Shown here: positions 16,901 to 23,933 of the stretch, one piece after another
Numbering within the stretch: position 1 is the stretch's first letter
Layout of the letters: each line of letters begins with the position of its first letter
Assembly (NCBI GenBank): GCA_017962605.1
Contig: JAGCUY010000134.1
Coordinates: 1-44,621, forward strand
Direction of reading: 5' to 3'
Source: Kiritimatiellia bacterium
Lineage (GTDB): Bacteria > Verrucomicrobiota > Kiritimatiellia > RFP12 > JAAYLN01
DNA: 44,621 nt
Program-made: the position numbers and the translations under genes
Notes under the pieces: generated by a model
What the model was told of the DNA's origin: nothing
What the model saw: only the letters and a program-made list of their open reading frames with translations
Database searches by the model: none

Positions 16901-18699
16901 TTTTCGGCGTTGAAATGCTGGGGGAAACCGCCGTCTCGATCACACGCTCCAGCCAGAATACGATATTCACCGAAGCCTTGGAACGGCATCTCCGCGAGAG
17001 GCAGGTGTATATTCTTGCGTTGCGATACATGGAGTTGTCCGACCTCGACAAGAGAAAGGAGACTGCCCTTGCCCTTCGCAATCTGTTCGGGACCATCAAG
17101 CTCGTCCACGCATGTGAATACGAATGCGAAGGCGAGCGCTATTCGATGTCGGAGGGAGATCTTCTGCACACGGACAACGAGTATTTCATCTGCACGGGCT
17201 CGCCGAACCTGGAGGATGCCTTGAATAAGCCCGGTTTCTGCATGTCCGTCAGCGAAATGCTGTGCATCCAGTTCAAATTGACCGGCCCTCGCTCTGCCGG
17301 GGAAATCCGCAACGCCATCAAGATGACCGAAGACGAAATCGATGCCTATCGGGCAACCGACATCCCCGACGATGTATGGCGTAGCGCATCTGAGGCTCTT
17401 GGACTCGGCTTGGAAGAGAAGCGGATTTGGGAGGCAAGACTCGCCAGGCCTCTTTCCGCAGACGAGGAAAGCAGCTTGGCTTTCCTCGGAAGCCGACGGG
17501 AGACCATCCGCAATCTGACCGGAATGGAGTTGCCGGACGATGTTCCGACAGGCATCCCTCTCGGTGACATGGACAATGCCCAGACCGATGCCTTCGTCCG
17601 CTGGCTACAGATTCCGGCGGACGCCCTTGGCGAGCGGACGGCCGACAAGCTCCGGGAACTGCGCCGCACCCGATTCAAAGATTTCCAACTCGATGGCGCG
17701 ATTGCGGGATTCGTGGCAACAGAATTGCATCGTCAGTTTGAAACGAAACCCACCGAAGAACAACGTTCCTACATTCCATCGCTTCTCCGATTCCAAAAGG
17801 ATTCGGATTGGTATTCCGACAAGCTGGAAAAACTGATGGTGGAAAACCCGCTTGCCGGTGATGCAGCTCTTTGGGGCGTTTTGAGAGATTCGACTCAGCG
17901 TGAATTTGCCGTTCAGCTTCCCAAAACGGCCGAAGACTGTGAAGGATCAAGCAAACCCGATGCTGGGATAACTTACCTGAACATTCTCAACGAAGCCGGG
18001 ATAGAATTAGATGGGGTGGACGCCCCTGAACTTAGCCTTGCATTCTTTACGGGAAACGAAGAAGCGTTCCGAAAGATCGTCGAAAGGGTAAGAAGATTAG
18101 AGGACGAACCAATTGCTCCGGAGCAGGATGAAACTGTTCCAGCGGGGCAAACCATTTCGATCCAGAGGGTGTCATCCGTTGAGGAACTGCCGTCTTCTAT
18201 TTTCTGGCCCCGCCGAGAATCGTCTGTCCCGTCCCGCCACTCAAGGAAAGTGACACATTACCAGTCAGACAAAAGGAAGCGCCAGATTGGAAAGAGGGCT
18301 GAGGAGATGGTCTGGAAGGCGATAAACAGCGACAGTGGCACCTACCGCTATCCACAGGCTTGGTCTTCCCTGCTCAACAAGAAGGGAGATGCCAACGATA
18401 GCCTCCATTATGACATTTCGTACAAAACCCCTGAAGGTGAAGACCGATATATCGAAGTGAAGGCGTTCGACGGGCATTCGTTCTTCATGTCAATTGGGGA
18501 GTACAAGTTCGCCAACGACAAGGAGAATCGGGACAAATACATACTCGCCCTAGTCGATGACGATAAGATACACTTCATCGAAGCGCCGTTTGCACCGGGC
18601 TCTCCGTTCAAGGAGGTTCTCCGCATTGAGGTGAATGATTACACGGGCCATTTTGAAAGACTGGCGACACCTTCCTCCCTATCCGATGCCGTACCATGA
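13909..18699 (+). CDS. Giant sacsin/Hsp90-like ATPase with NO VEIN (DUF3883) C-terminal domain
   Basis: 1596 residues. N-terminal GHKL ATPase of the sacsin-repeat type: N-box FEMLQNMDDQ at 50-59 (the usual ELIQNADDA form is altered, N kept) and glycine loop GRTIGNKGLGFRSLL at about 109-123. A very long middle region has no recognised domain. Residues about 1454-1575 form a DUF3883/NO VEIN domain with PD-(D/E)XK-like residues: KRAEEMVWKAI, then YDISYKTPEGEDRYIEVKAF (D...E-V-K). Proteins of this layout occur in bacterial defence islands; an anti-phage role is inferred, not shown. Start 13909 follows AAAGGAGAATC. It has its own sigma-70 promoter and a truncated 5' duplicate at 12077. Confidence 0.8.
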   Translation: MMNDTPSFELVIQAEIDARIQAFSVDKSGLQSYVRQNASIVKEYKGRQVFEMLQNMDDQMVSAPENARTSQIVFDKDRATLFFRNQGEPFSSEGIKSIMMPNLSPKMVGRTIGNKGLGFRSLLNWEPEKVLIRSNGLELSFSSNTVREIVGSHPALQANASSLREGETLPILMFPAVQRMEENSSWSTEIELQNMPSSKLSDIETELQNFQSELLLFLPNLRAVEIQIISGGLTSTTAYLTDEWKVAPGSDNLVWSRGIKVDNSSIDNWIAFREEGQMDGVTQEDGNPSDYNLSIAVPLAPERREKLDHVLRNYLPVRSVDIRLPCLVHATVDLNPNRDALSPGNAANQKIFSEILPSAFIRFAEFLKKNSNTDAPFLDDKWFPWKLLSPEGKGGNEFVEFLYSRLREVAETEAFVPCVDDSYRSHGDSRFFAKTESRNDIVAFFNRHPPILPNHVLSDQRSPLPESFGDHPCKPGELERAINGAVASTNLSDEELAELIHVLWRIRQSAGGTGTFNVLRDSDNRFPGAGERMYTPVGESKMKIPDFMSLGFLSDSLWTAVQNRFSYELDQWRKQDSRNWLRSFCRNDLSTVVGIVWYDKTAVTRQMVSACRERLRLVTNQSEKRTLVKQLLEALYQNYDPGDEWNPEDDQESDEVPDSGESASRRLEYPIDVDADGEVRNAGEFLFESAKVFYDGALPEDIFLSNERARSLLGVSDGDDARIKAFFRSLGVRDDVRVKYLELAKPTDDDYLNFLKDSGSLPSPSGNPLPPRQLFPKLRDAEFIRNLSIEHLLGLLTIPGRNGFADLLIEKPVVQWKEEWKKYPRPFPVDWSYCAFQLKDSQNSFVIDENRNTIESLERRLQGTTRSPECIVDILITKMGARRTLKDLSLEELYGRLEKFDDCSGVQGFYQQVRMVIKARIDACDTAEKKTRMLAECEQLTKRHLSHLYARKGKGPLEKVPREQIRYWDNDTLSRSLLDRFYKLEIGHRVGAASVQQIFGVEMLGETAVSITRSSQNTIFTEALERHLRERQVYILALRYMELSDLDKRKETALALRNLFGTIKLVHACEYECEGERYSMSEGDLLHTDNEYFICTGSPNLEDALNKPGFCMSVSEMLCIQFKLTGPRSAGEIRNAIKMTEDEIDAYRATDIPDDVWRSASEALGLGLEEKRIWEARLARPLSADEESSLAFLGSRRETIRNLTGMELPDDVPTGIPLGDMDNAQTDAFVRWLQIPADALGERTADKLRELRRTRFKDFQLDGAIAGFVATELHRQFETKPTEEQRSYIPSLLRFQKDSDWYSDKLEKLMVENPLAGDAALWGVLRDSTQREFAVQLPKTAEDCEGSSKPDAGITYLNILNEAGIELDGVDAPELSLAFFTGNEEAFRKIVERVRRLEDEPIAPEQDETVPAGQTISIQRVSSVEELPSSIFWPRRESSVPSRHSRKVTHYQSDKRKRQIGKRAEEMVWKAINSDSGTYRYPQAWSSLLNKKGDANDSLHYDISYKTPEGEDRYIEVKAFDGHSFFMSIGEYKFANDKENRDKYILALVDDDKIHFIEAPFAPGSPFKEVLRIEVNDYTGHFERLATPSSLSDAVP

Positions 18700-18790
18700 A
18701 ATTGGAGTTCATGCATCACGGGATGAAGTTCTTCTTCACGGCTTGTCTAAAGAGGTGGACGCCCCTCCTAACTATCGCCCCATGACAGCC

Positions 18791-18945
18791 CTTCCTCTCC
18801 AACCGTTCTATCTACGAATCCGTCATCTGTGGGATGGTGCCGGAGAAGTAAGAGAGCGGTTGCTTTTTGATCCCGTCTGGCGCGGCGCACCCGCCACCGC
18901 ACCTTCTTCTGCCGCGAGTTCTGCGGCGACTGCCCCGTGGAGTAG
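18791..18945 (+). repeat. Cys-tail scar, copy B (most complete)
   Basis: The only copy with both halves contiguous: SNRSIYESVICGMVPE coding (18791-18848), a small indel, then ...LFDPVWRG and the GCCGCGAGTTCTGCGGCGAC hairpin ending CCCCGTGGAGTAG at 18945. Reading frames are broken, so it is not expressed as one peptide here. Sequence 18700-18790 holds nothing else recognisable. Confidence 0.65.
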
Positions 18946-18948
18946 TCC

Positions 18949-19051
18949 GCTCGATTTCTGAACGAGTGGTTGAAAATTGACCGATGAATTAGGGCAAAGC
19001 GGCGAATTGTTGCCGCTAGTTGTGTTTTTTTCGGGTTGGCACGGAGTTTGC
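18949..19051 (+). promoter_or_regulatory. Sigma-54 promoter P3 with enhancer dyad
   Basis: Dyad GCTCGATTTCTGAAC (18949-18963), GAGT, GGTTGAAAATTGACC (18968-18982); 55 bp to the -24 GG (19038-19039); -12 GC at 19050-19051 in TTGGCACG-GAGT-TTGC. An AGCGGC/GCCGCT hairpin followed by a T-run (about 18997-19032) lies between. Confidence 0.88.
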
Positions 19052-19098
19052 GAATAGGCAACCGGCAATTCCGCCAATACTCACAAAAAGGAAAAACC

Positions 19099-19191
19099 AT
19101 GGACAACGCGACACATTTGATGGATCTTCTTGAAACGCGCGGCGTCATCGGCCCGTCGCGAGGGCCCCTCCCCCGTGATATTCTTGTGTGA
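19099..19191 (+). CDS. Micro-ORF resembling the end of the FtsK gamma domain (30 residues)
   Basis: MDNATHLMDLLETRGVIGPS then RGPLPRDILV. The pattern (helix)-E-x-R-G-hydrophobic-IGP...-PR-(E/D)-(V/I)-L is that of the last 25 residues of FtsK/SpoIIIE gamma winged helices, but the motor and the rest of the winged helix are absent. A good ribosome site (AAAAAGGAAAAACC) precedes the ATG and the sigma-54 promoter P3 is 48 bp upstream. It is either a functional micropeptide or the leftover of a deleted ftsK-like gene that once used this promoter. Function unknown. Confidence 0.5.
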   Translation: MDNATHLMDLLETRGVIGPSRGPLPRDILV

Positions 19192-19215
19192 GTATCTCCT
19201 TTTGAGGGTGGCGCG

Positions 19216-19881
19216 ATGGAAAAGTACGAAATAGCGACGTTCGAGAAAGAGGTGTCGGCATGTGCCAATCTAGAGGAGTTGGTGTGGAAGGTTAAGAGCG
19301 TGTTTTACCGAATGCCAGGTGCTTTTGCGCTTGAGTGTTTTGCAAGGGTCATGACGGCCGACTTGCCACACCCGCTGAAGGCGGCGACATGGCGGGCGGT
19401 TCGCTACTCGCATATCTGGTGGAGTGTGGACGATGTGCTGAAAGGCGATGTTTTGGACAATCCTCTGGTTCGGCGGGCATTCGTCGATGCCGTGCCGATG
19501 CGCCGCCAGATTGTAGAACTCCGTCTACCCGGATGGGAGGATTTGTTGCCGACCTTGTCGGAGTATGACATTGAGATATTCTCCCGTGAAGCGCATGAGA
19601 TGACGAAGCGGCAGACGTTGATCGCATCCATCACGCACGGAGAAGATGACGCATTGCCCGAATACCTGCGCGAAAGTTTCTCCGTAGAGGAGGTTAGCGA
19701 TTTCACCGATGCCAGAGGGAACGGCATCCTTTGGTATCTGACATACCGGCAAGACCAGCAAGCAATTGGCGGTTACGGCTGCACCAAAACAGCACGCACT
19801 TTGATGGAGATGGGGGCCGATCCCTTTCGGCTGAATGACCTTGGCCTGTGCTGGAACGATGTGTCTCGGCATTTCGTTTAG
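19216..19881 (+). CDS. Orphan protein with ankyrin-like C-terminal segment (221 residues)
   Basis: The N-terminal 150 residues are unrecognised and helical. The C-terminal part reads DARGNGILWYLTYR...TARTLMEMGADPFRLNDLGLCWNDV, a degenerate ankyrin-like pair of helices with the G-x-DP-x-x-x-N turn. The same module ends the proteins encoded at 26454-27470 and 30321-31403, so these three orphans share a family feature. The start follows TTTTGAGGGTGGCGCG. It is probably the second gene of the P3 transcript, 24 bp after the FtsK-gamma-like micro-ORF. Confidence 0.7.
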   Translation: MEKYEIATFEKEVSACANLEELVWKVKSVFYRMPGAFALECFARVMTADLPHPLKAATWRAVRYSHIWWSVDDVLKGDVLDNPLVRRAFVDAVPMRRQIVELRLPGWEDLLPTLSEYDIEIFSREAHEMTKRQTLIASITHGEDDALPEYLRESFSVEEVSDFTDARGNGILWYLTYRQDQQAIGGYGCTKTARTLMEMGADPFRLNDLGLCWNDVSRHFV

Positions 19882-19912
19882 GAAACACGTATGCGAGGAA
19901 CTGAAAAGACAT

Positions 19913-20015
19913 GCTCGATTTCTGAACAGGTGGTTGAAAATTGACCGGTCAGCTAGGCAGAAGCGGCCATTTTTGGCCGCTTTTGGCGTCTTTTGAGGGG
20001 TGGCACGGGTGTTGC
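19913..20015 (+). promoter_or_regulatory. Sigma-54 promoter P4 with enhancer dyad and embedded terminator
   Basis: Dyad GCTCGATTTCTGAAC (19913-19927), AGGT, GGTTGAAAATTGACC (19932-19946); 55 bp to the -24 GG (20002-20003); -12 GC 20014-20015 in TGGCACG-GGTG-TTGC. AAGCGGCCA/TGGCCGCTT hairpin (19961-19982) plus T-run between. 19882-19912 holds no gene. Confidence 0.88.
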
Positions 20016-20052
20016 TACATAACAAGACATCAGAAAGGAACAACTTAAAGAC

Positions 20053-20376
20053 ATGAAAAGTGATACGATTGCCAACGGGAGCGTCTTCACCGATTTTACG
20101 CTTGTCTCGTATGATGTGGATTCCGGGAGGATGCTGATTAAGAAGCAGTTTGACGATGGATCCGAATGGCTCGAACCAGTCGCGATTTTCATCCCGGACT
20201 TGTTCTTCATGTTCAAGACGGAAGGCATTGATCCGACGGAAATGACCAATGAGCTCTGTTTTGAGTTCCATAAGGTGAAGATAAAAGTCGGGGTGATGAC
20301 CACGACAACTTATGTTGAAGACGATGACCTCTATTCCGACACTTACTACTATTCATGTGATGCGGTGAGGGAATGA
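20053..20376 (+). CDS. Orphan small acidic protein (107 residues), sigma-54 driven
   Basis: Not recognised. Predicted all-beta, strongly acidic: alternating hydrophobic segments FTLVSYDVDS, EPVAIFIPDLFFMF, LCFEFHKVKIKVGVM and a Tyr/Asp-rich end. No signal peptide or cysteine motif. The start follows AGAAAGGAACAACTTAAAGAC, 38 bp after the -12 element of P4. Single-gene unit followed by a Cys-tail scar. Confidence 0.65.
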   Translation: MKSDTIANGSVFTDFTLVSYDVDSGRMLIKKQFDDGSEWLEPVAIFIPDLFFMFKTEGIDPTEMTNELCFEFHKVKIKVGVMTTTTYVEDDDLYSDTYYYSCDAVRE

Positions 20377-20391
20377 CATGAATCCAATGAC

Positions 20392-20590
20392 CTCCTTCCT
20401 CTCCAACCGTTCCATATACGAGTCCGTCATCTGCGGGATGGTGCCGGAGGGGAGGGGGCAATCCTTCAAAAATGTGCCAATGTGAAAATGTTGCCAATGC
20501 CCAACCCCATTGTCCAGTCAGATTTTGCGATACCGCAGTAGCTTCTGCCACGACTGCGGCCGCTGCGTGACTCCTGCGCCGCTCTCGGTG
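20392..20590 (+). repeat. Cys-tail scar, copy C (interrupted, decayed)
   Basis: Left half 20392-20460 codes for SNRSIYESVICGMVPE. The 107-bp-element fragment (20471-20530) splits it, and the right half (20540-20590) has decayed in the CGRREFCGDC region. Organisation is as at 12303-12494. 20591-20643 has nothing recognisable. Confidence 0.6.
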
Positions 20591-20643
20591 AGGCCTAAGG
20601 AGACCGGCGGTTTTCCTCATAATATTTGAAGCCATTGTGCGTA

Positions 20644-20688
20644 AAAACGGGCTTGAAATTGTCAATTTCTCTATTTCAAGCCCGTTTT
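20644..20688. terminator. Perfect 16-bp hairpin with T-rich arm
   Basis: AAAACGGGCTTGAAAT (20644-20659) and its exact complement ATTTCAAGCCCGTTTT (20673-20688), loop 13 bp, ending in TTTT then CTTGACATTTTT. It fits a bidirectional intrinsic terminator, though an operator is also possible. Confidence 0.55.
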
Positions 20689-20735
20689 CTTGACATTTTT
20701 GCACTAAACTGGAGGGGCTTGCACCGGACAAGCAC

Positions 20736-21047
20736 ATGACAAACAGAAAGCAGTTGGCGGCATTCCGCGAGCAGTTGTCCGCGCAAACGGGACGTGCCGT
20801 CCCAAGGCTGGCAGACTGGGCCGCGGCCTTTCGTGAACTTGACGCTTCGCTTGATGTTCCCGGCCGCAAGGTCGTGCTTCTGGACGAAGTCTCATGGATG
20901 TGGTGGCGCAACTTCGAGAACGGCATCCTCACCGACGACCCCGCCCTGGTCGCTCCGCTTGTCGAGCAGTTCGATTCCGTCTGGCGCGGCGACTTCTGCC
21001 GCGACTGCGGCCGGCGCGAGTTCTGCGGCGACTGCCCCATCTCATAA
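20736..21047 (+). pseudogene. ATPase fragment fused to the Cys-rich tail
   Basis: 103 residues. The first half (AAFREQLSAQTGRAVPRLAD ... KVVLLDEVSWM) corresponds to about residues 69-114 of the DUF234-type ATPase encoded on the opposite strand next door, i.e. the Walker B region without Walker A. It then joins the repeat-encoded tail FDSVWRGDFCRDCGRREFCG (two CxxC pairs) at 20973. A remnant of a paralogous ATPase joined to the scar. It overlaps, antisense, the 3' end of the neighbouring gene. Whether the chimera is expressed cannot be told. Confidence 0.6.
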
Positions 21048-22506
21048 GCGGGGTGCGCCTTGTTGGGGAAAAAGCCTTTCGGCGGAAAAGGCGTTCGATA
21101 GGGATGACGAAGTCTAGCTGGTGCTCCGTGCGGATGTTTGGCGCGAGCTTCCCGGCATAGACCAGCGCCGTCCGGGGGGAGATGCCTTTGTGGAATCCAA
21201 TGGCGTCCACCTTTGAGTTGACTTCCCCCGCGATTTCCTCGCCAATGAACTCCCGGCGCTTGATTTCAACGACGTATGCAGTGGATCGCGTCTGAAGCAG
21301 GAGATCGACTTGGACACCGCCCCCGGTCTTTGACTTCGCGCGGCGGTATGGCGCCGCCGACACTAGCGACGCCCCATCTATTCCGAGAATCGGAAGTAGA
21401 GCCCTGTAATTGGACATGACGAGGTTTTCAAACTGAAGCCCCCTGATCGTGTCCCACCCTTTGAGAGCCGCAAGAGAACCATATTGAAACATGCCAGCCT
21501 CAATCTCCAGCGAATGAGGCTCTATGTGGTGGAGATAGAAACGCGAATAGTTGTCTTTCAGTCTGTATCGCACTATGCGGCCGACGCTGCCGGTGCAGGG
21601 GTTGACGCCTCCGTCCTTTGCGACGAACCCAGCCAGCTCCAGCTCCCGGATGCTGTCAACAAGGTGGCCGTTGCGTTCCGCGCCCATTGTCTCCGCAATT
21701 TCCGCAGCGGACTTTGACCCATATGCGATTGCCTTCAAAATGGCCTTTCGTGTCTGCGCCTTATTTCCGAAGATATTGCTGAAAATCTGGTTGAAGTCCC
21801 GGAAAAGAATGCCATCGCGTGAAAAGCAGAGCTGGCGGATGTTTTCTTCTGAAGTCAGCGACGGGTCTATTTCCTCAAGGTATTTCGGCACCCCGCCTGT
21901 GATTGAAAGAATGTCGAGCATGTCCCCCGTGGGAATGCGGTCTGCCGCAGCGCCCCAGAATGACTTGCAATCTGGGAGGGCAAGTTCGTCAACGACGATG
22001 TCCAGCGAATCACGGCCGGCAAAACCCGTTCCGTTGAGGATGTTCTCGGCAATCCAGCTGGACACGCTTCCGCAAAGGATGAAGACGAGATTGTCCCTTT
22101 TCTTAAAGACCCTGTCCCATGCCGTCTTGAGTGTCCCGGCGAAACCGGCATCGTATCCGCCCATCCACGAAATCTCATCCAAAAGTACGACAATGCGTCC
22201 GTCTCGTGGAAGCGCGTTGTCCAGCATGCGGAACGCCTGAAGCCAGTTTGGCACGGTCACTTCCGGCGCGTTCGTCTGTGCGGAAAGTTGCTCCATGAAG
22301 CTGCGGAGTTGCAGTCGGTTGTTAACGCCTTTCCCAGGAGCCTGTCCCTCAATGGAGATGAAATGGTCGGCGGTCAGTCGTGCGAACTGCTCGACAAGAG
22401 TTGACTTGCCGATGCGCCGTCGTCCCCGCACCGTTACAAGGGATGGCGTCGTCTTTCTCCATAGTCCGTCCAGCCTATCCAAGATTTTCTTTCTACCTAC
22501 AAACAT
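20929..22506 (-). CDS. DUF234-type AAA ATPase with readthrough C-terminus
   Basis: 525 residues from the ATG at 22506 (GGAG 7 bp upstream). Walker A GRRRIGKS at 28-35, Walker B RIVVLLDEISWM at 104-115, then LCGSVSSWI as sensor 1, a winged-helix segment (AKDGGVNPCTGSVGRIVRYR) and a PD-(D/E)XK-like end (VDLLLQTRSTAYVVEIKRR). Such ATPases are common selfish or toxin-like genes of unresolved function. The natural C-terminus DFVIPIERLF is followed by about 60 basic, low-complexity residues that are the antisense of the Cys-tail scar, so the original stop has been lost. An extended start at 22542 lacks a ribosome site. Confidence 0.8.
   Translation of the reverse strand: MFVGRKKILDRLDGLWRKTTPSLVTVRGRRRIGKSTLVEQFARLTADHFISIEGQAPGKGVNNRLQLRSFMEQLSAQTNAPEVTVPNWLQAFRMLDNALPRDGRIVVLLDEISWMGGYDAGFAGTLKTAWDRVFKKRDNLVFILCGSVSSWIAENILNGTGFAGRDSLDIVVDELALPDCKSFWGAAADRIPTGDMLDILSITGGVPKYLEEIDPSLTSEENIRQLCFSRDGILFRDFNQIFSNIFGNKAQTRKAILKAIAYGSKSAAEIAETMGAERNGHLVDSIRELELAGFVAKDGGVNPCTGSVGRIVRYRLKDNYSRFYLHHIEPHSLEIEAGMFQYGSLAALKGWDTIRGLQFENLVMSNYRALLPILGIDGASLVSAAPYRRAKSKTGGGVQVDLLLQTRSTAYVVEIKRREFIGEEIAGEVNSKVDAIGFHKGISPRTALVYAGKLAPNIRTEHQLDFVIPIERLFRRKAFSPTRRTPLMRWGSRRRTRAGRSRGRSRRARRNRTARQAERPGRGRR
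20973..21038 (+). repeat. Cys-tail scar, copy D
   Basis: 66 bp starting GATTCCGTCTGGCGCGGCGA, the same as 26351-26416 with a few substitutions. It contains a palindromic core (GCCGGCGCGAGTTCTGCGGC) and, on the plus strand, keeps the reading frame of the CxxC tail. Confidence 0.7.
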
Positions 22507-22532
22507 AGTTTTGCTCCGAAGATAATAAATGT

Positions 22533-22583
22533 ATTCTACCACATCTTGGGCACGAAAACAAGAATTATTTGAATTTCGTGCCC
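22533..22583 (-). promoter_or_regulatory. Promoter and palindromic operator of the DUF234-type ATPase gene
   Basis: Minus strand: TTGTTT (22561-22556), 17 bp, TAGAAT (22538-22533). The palindrome GGGCACGAAA/TTTCGTGCCC (22548-22557 and 22574-22583) overlaps the -35 box and spacer, as expected for an autorepressor site. Confidence 0.55.
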
Positions 22584-22600
22584 GTTTCTACCATGTTGAT

Positions 22601-22702
22601 TTTGGGCACGAAACATGCGAAATAGTATATTTCGTGCCCATATATGGCGGATATGGCAAACAGCAACCACTCTTGTGCAGTGGCAATCGCACCACATAGT
22701 CC
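22601..22702. repeat. GGGCACGAAA palindrome element, copy 2
   Basis: GGGCACGAAA (22604-22613) pairs with TTTCGTGCCC (22630-22639). The stretch up to the enhancer dyad matches 12835-12936 with few changes, so the palindrome plus enhancer unit exists twice. Confidence 0.75.
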
Positions 22703-22805
22703 GCTCGATTTCTGAACAGGTGGTTGAAAATTGACCGATGAACGAGGCGAAAGCGGCCATTTTTGGCCGCTTTTGGCGTCTTTTGAGGGGTGGCACGGAT
22801 GTTGC
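22703..22805 (+). promoter_or_regulatory. Sigma-54 promoter P5 with enhancer dyad and embedded terminator
   Basis: Dyad GCTCGATTTCTGAAC (22703-22717), AGGT, GGTTGAAAATTGACC (22722-22736); 55 bp to the -24 GG (22792-22793); -12 GC 22804-22805 in TGGCACG-GATG-TTGC. AAAGCGGCCA/TGGCCGCTTT stem (22750-22773) with T-run between. Drives the first GyrB-like/DnaB-like pair. Confidence 0.9.
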
Positions 22806-22838
22806 GGATATGATTTCGTTGTTTGATGGAATGGGGTT

Positions 22839-23933
22839 ATGGATGAAATCCTGACATTGACACCCGTTGAGCATATCCGGCTACGGACGGGGATGTATAT
22901 GCCCACCACCGATGGCAAACCCGCCGAAGGGGCGTGGGATGGGCTTCTTTTCGAGCTTTCCGCTTTTGGAGTGCGTGCATTCGCGCGAGGAGAGGCTAGT
23001 CGCATTGAAATCAACTTCAACCAGGAGACAGGATCGCTCTCCTTTAGCCATGACGCTCCCGAAGTCAAATTGTTCCGCTATGCCGCAAAAAACCTTGACT
23101 CCTATTATGATTGTGGGGAGTTGAGAGCTCTTCACTCCGACAAGGCGGCACAGGAAGCATGCCAGACGCGGTATAATGAACTTCTGTTCACGATCGTCAA
23201 CGCCCTGTCGGCGAAACTCACCATGGAAGTATTCCAAGGCGACGAGTGGTATTCCGTAACATGCCGTGATGGGACCGTCGGCCCCGTCGAACGGCTGATG
23301 CCGGAGCTGGCCAAGCCGGTGCAGGGTCCTTATTTCAACATCCGGTTCACAATCAGTCAAAGATTCCTGCCGGAAAGCGAGAACTGCCCCTACTCCGAAG
23401 AACGGCTTCAGGACTTTGCCGACTGCCTCGCATGCGCACATCCCGGCCTGCGCGTCATTTTCAACGGGCGCGAGCATCTGCACAAGCGGGGCCTTGAGGA
23501 TTTCGTTGCGGAGCATATCGGGAACGACCAGGCGGACATCCTGATGGAGCCGGCAACGTTCCATTGCGGCGACGTGTCGTTTTCATGCGGTGCGAGGAAA
23601 CGGCCGGATGGTGCACGGCGTATCTTCGGCCAGGCGTTCATCAATGGCCGCAGGGTTCAATCATCGGCGATTCTGGCGATGTTCTCGGAGTTGGTCTGCG
23701 ACTGGATCGGCGATGCCCGCGCATTCCGGCAGGGAGGCTATGAGCTTGTTTTCGCCATTTCCGGAAAGTTGCCGTATGATGCCGATGATTTCCGCACTGC
23801 CGATAGAGTCGTTGACATCTGCCTATCCTCGTGGGTGGACGCCAATGAGATGCGCGACAACCCCGTTTTGGCGCGGTTTGTTTCGGCGGTGAAGCGATGC
23901 ATGATCGACGCCTTTGCGGGGATGCGGCGATGA
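22839..23933 (+). CDS. GyrB N-terminal-like protein with degenerate ATP site (copy 1)
   Basis: 364 residues, colinear with the 43-kDa ATPase/transducer half of GyrB/ParE. VEHIRLRTGMYMP matches VRKRPGMYIG; ASRIEINFNQETGSLSFSHD matches the strand before DDGRGIP; ELLFTIVNALSAKLTMEVF matches VVNALS; PYFNIRF and LRVIFNGREH fit the end of the GHKL fold; later segments fit the transducer. The catalytic Asn of the N-box is gone (FELSAFGVRAF), DDGRGIP is reduced to HDAP, and the GGLHGVG lid is missing, so ATP hydrolysis is unlikely. No Toprim or C-terminal domain. A paralogue is at 28386. The next gene overlaps as ATGA. Role unknown; possibly a structural or decoy gyrase-like clamp. Confidence 0.7.
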   Translation: MDEILTLTPVEHIRLRTGMYMPTTDGKPAEGAWDGLLFELSAFGVRAFARGEASRIEINFNQETGSLSFSHDAPEVKLFRYAAKNLDSYYDCGELRALHSDKAAQEACQTRYNELLFTIVNALSAKLTMEVFQGDEWYSVTCRDGTVGPVERLMPELAKPVQGPYFNIRFTISQRFLPESENCPYSEERLQDFADCLACAHPGLRVIFNGREHLHKRGLEDFVAEHIGNDQADILMEPATFHCGDVSFSCGARKRPDGARRIFGQAFINGRRVQSSAILAMFSELVCDWIGDARAFRQGGYELVFAISGKLPYDADDFRTADRVVDICLSSWVDANEMRDNPVLARFVSAVKRCMIDAFAGMRR

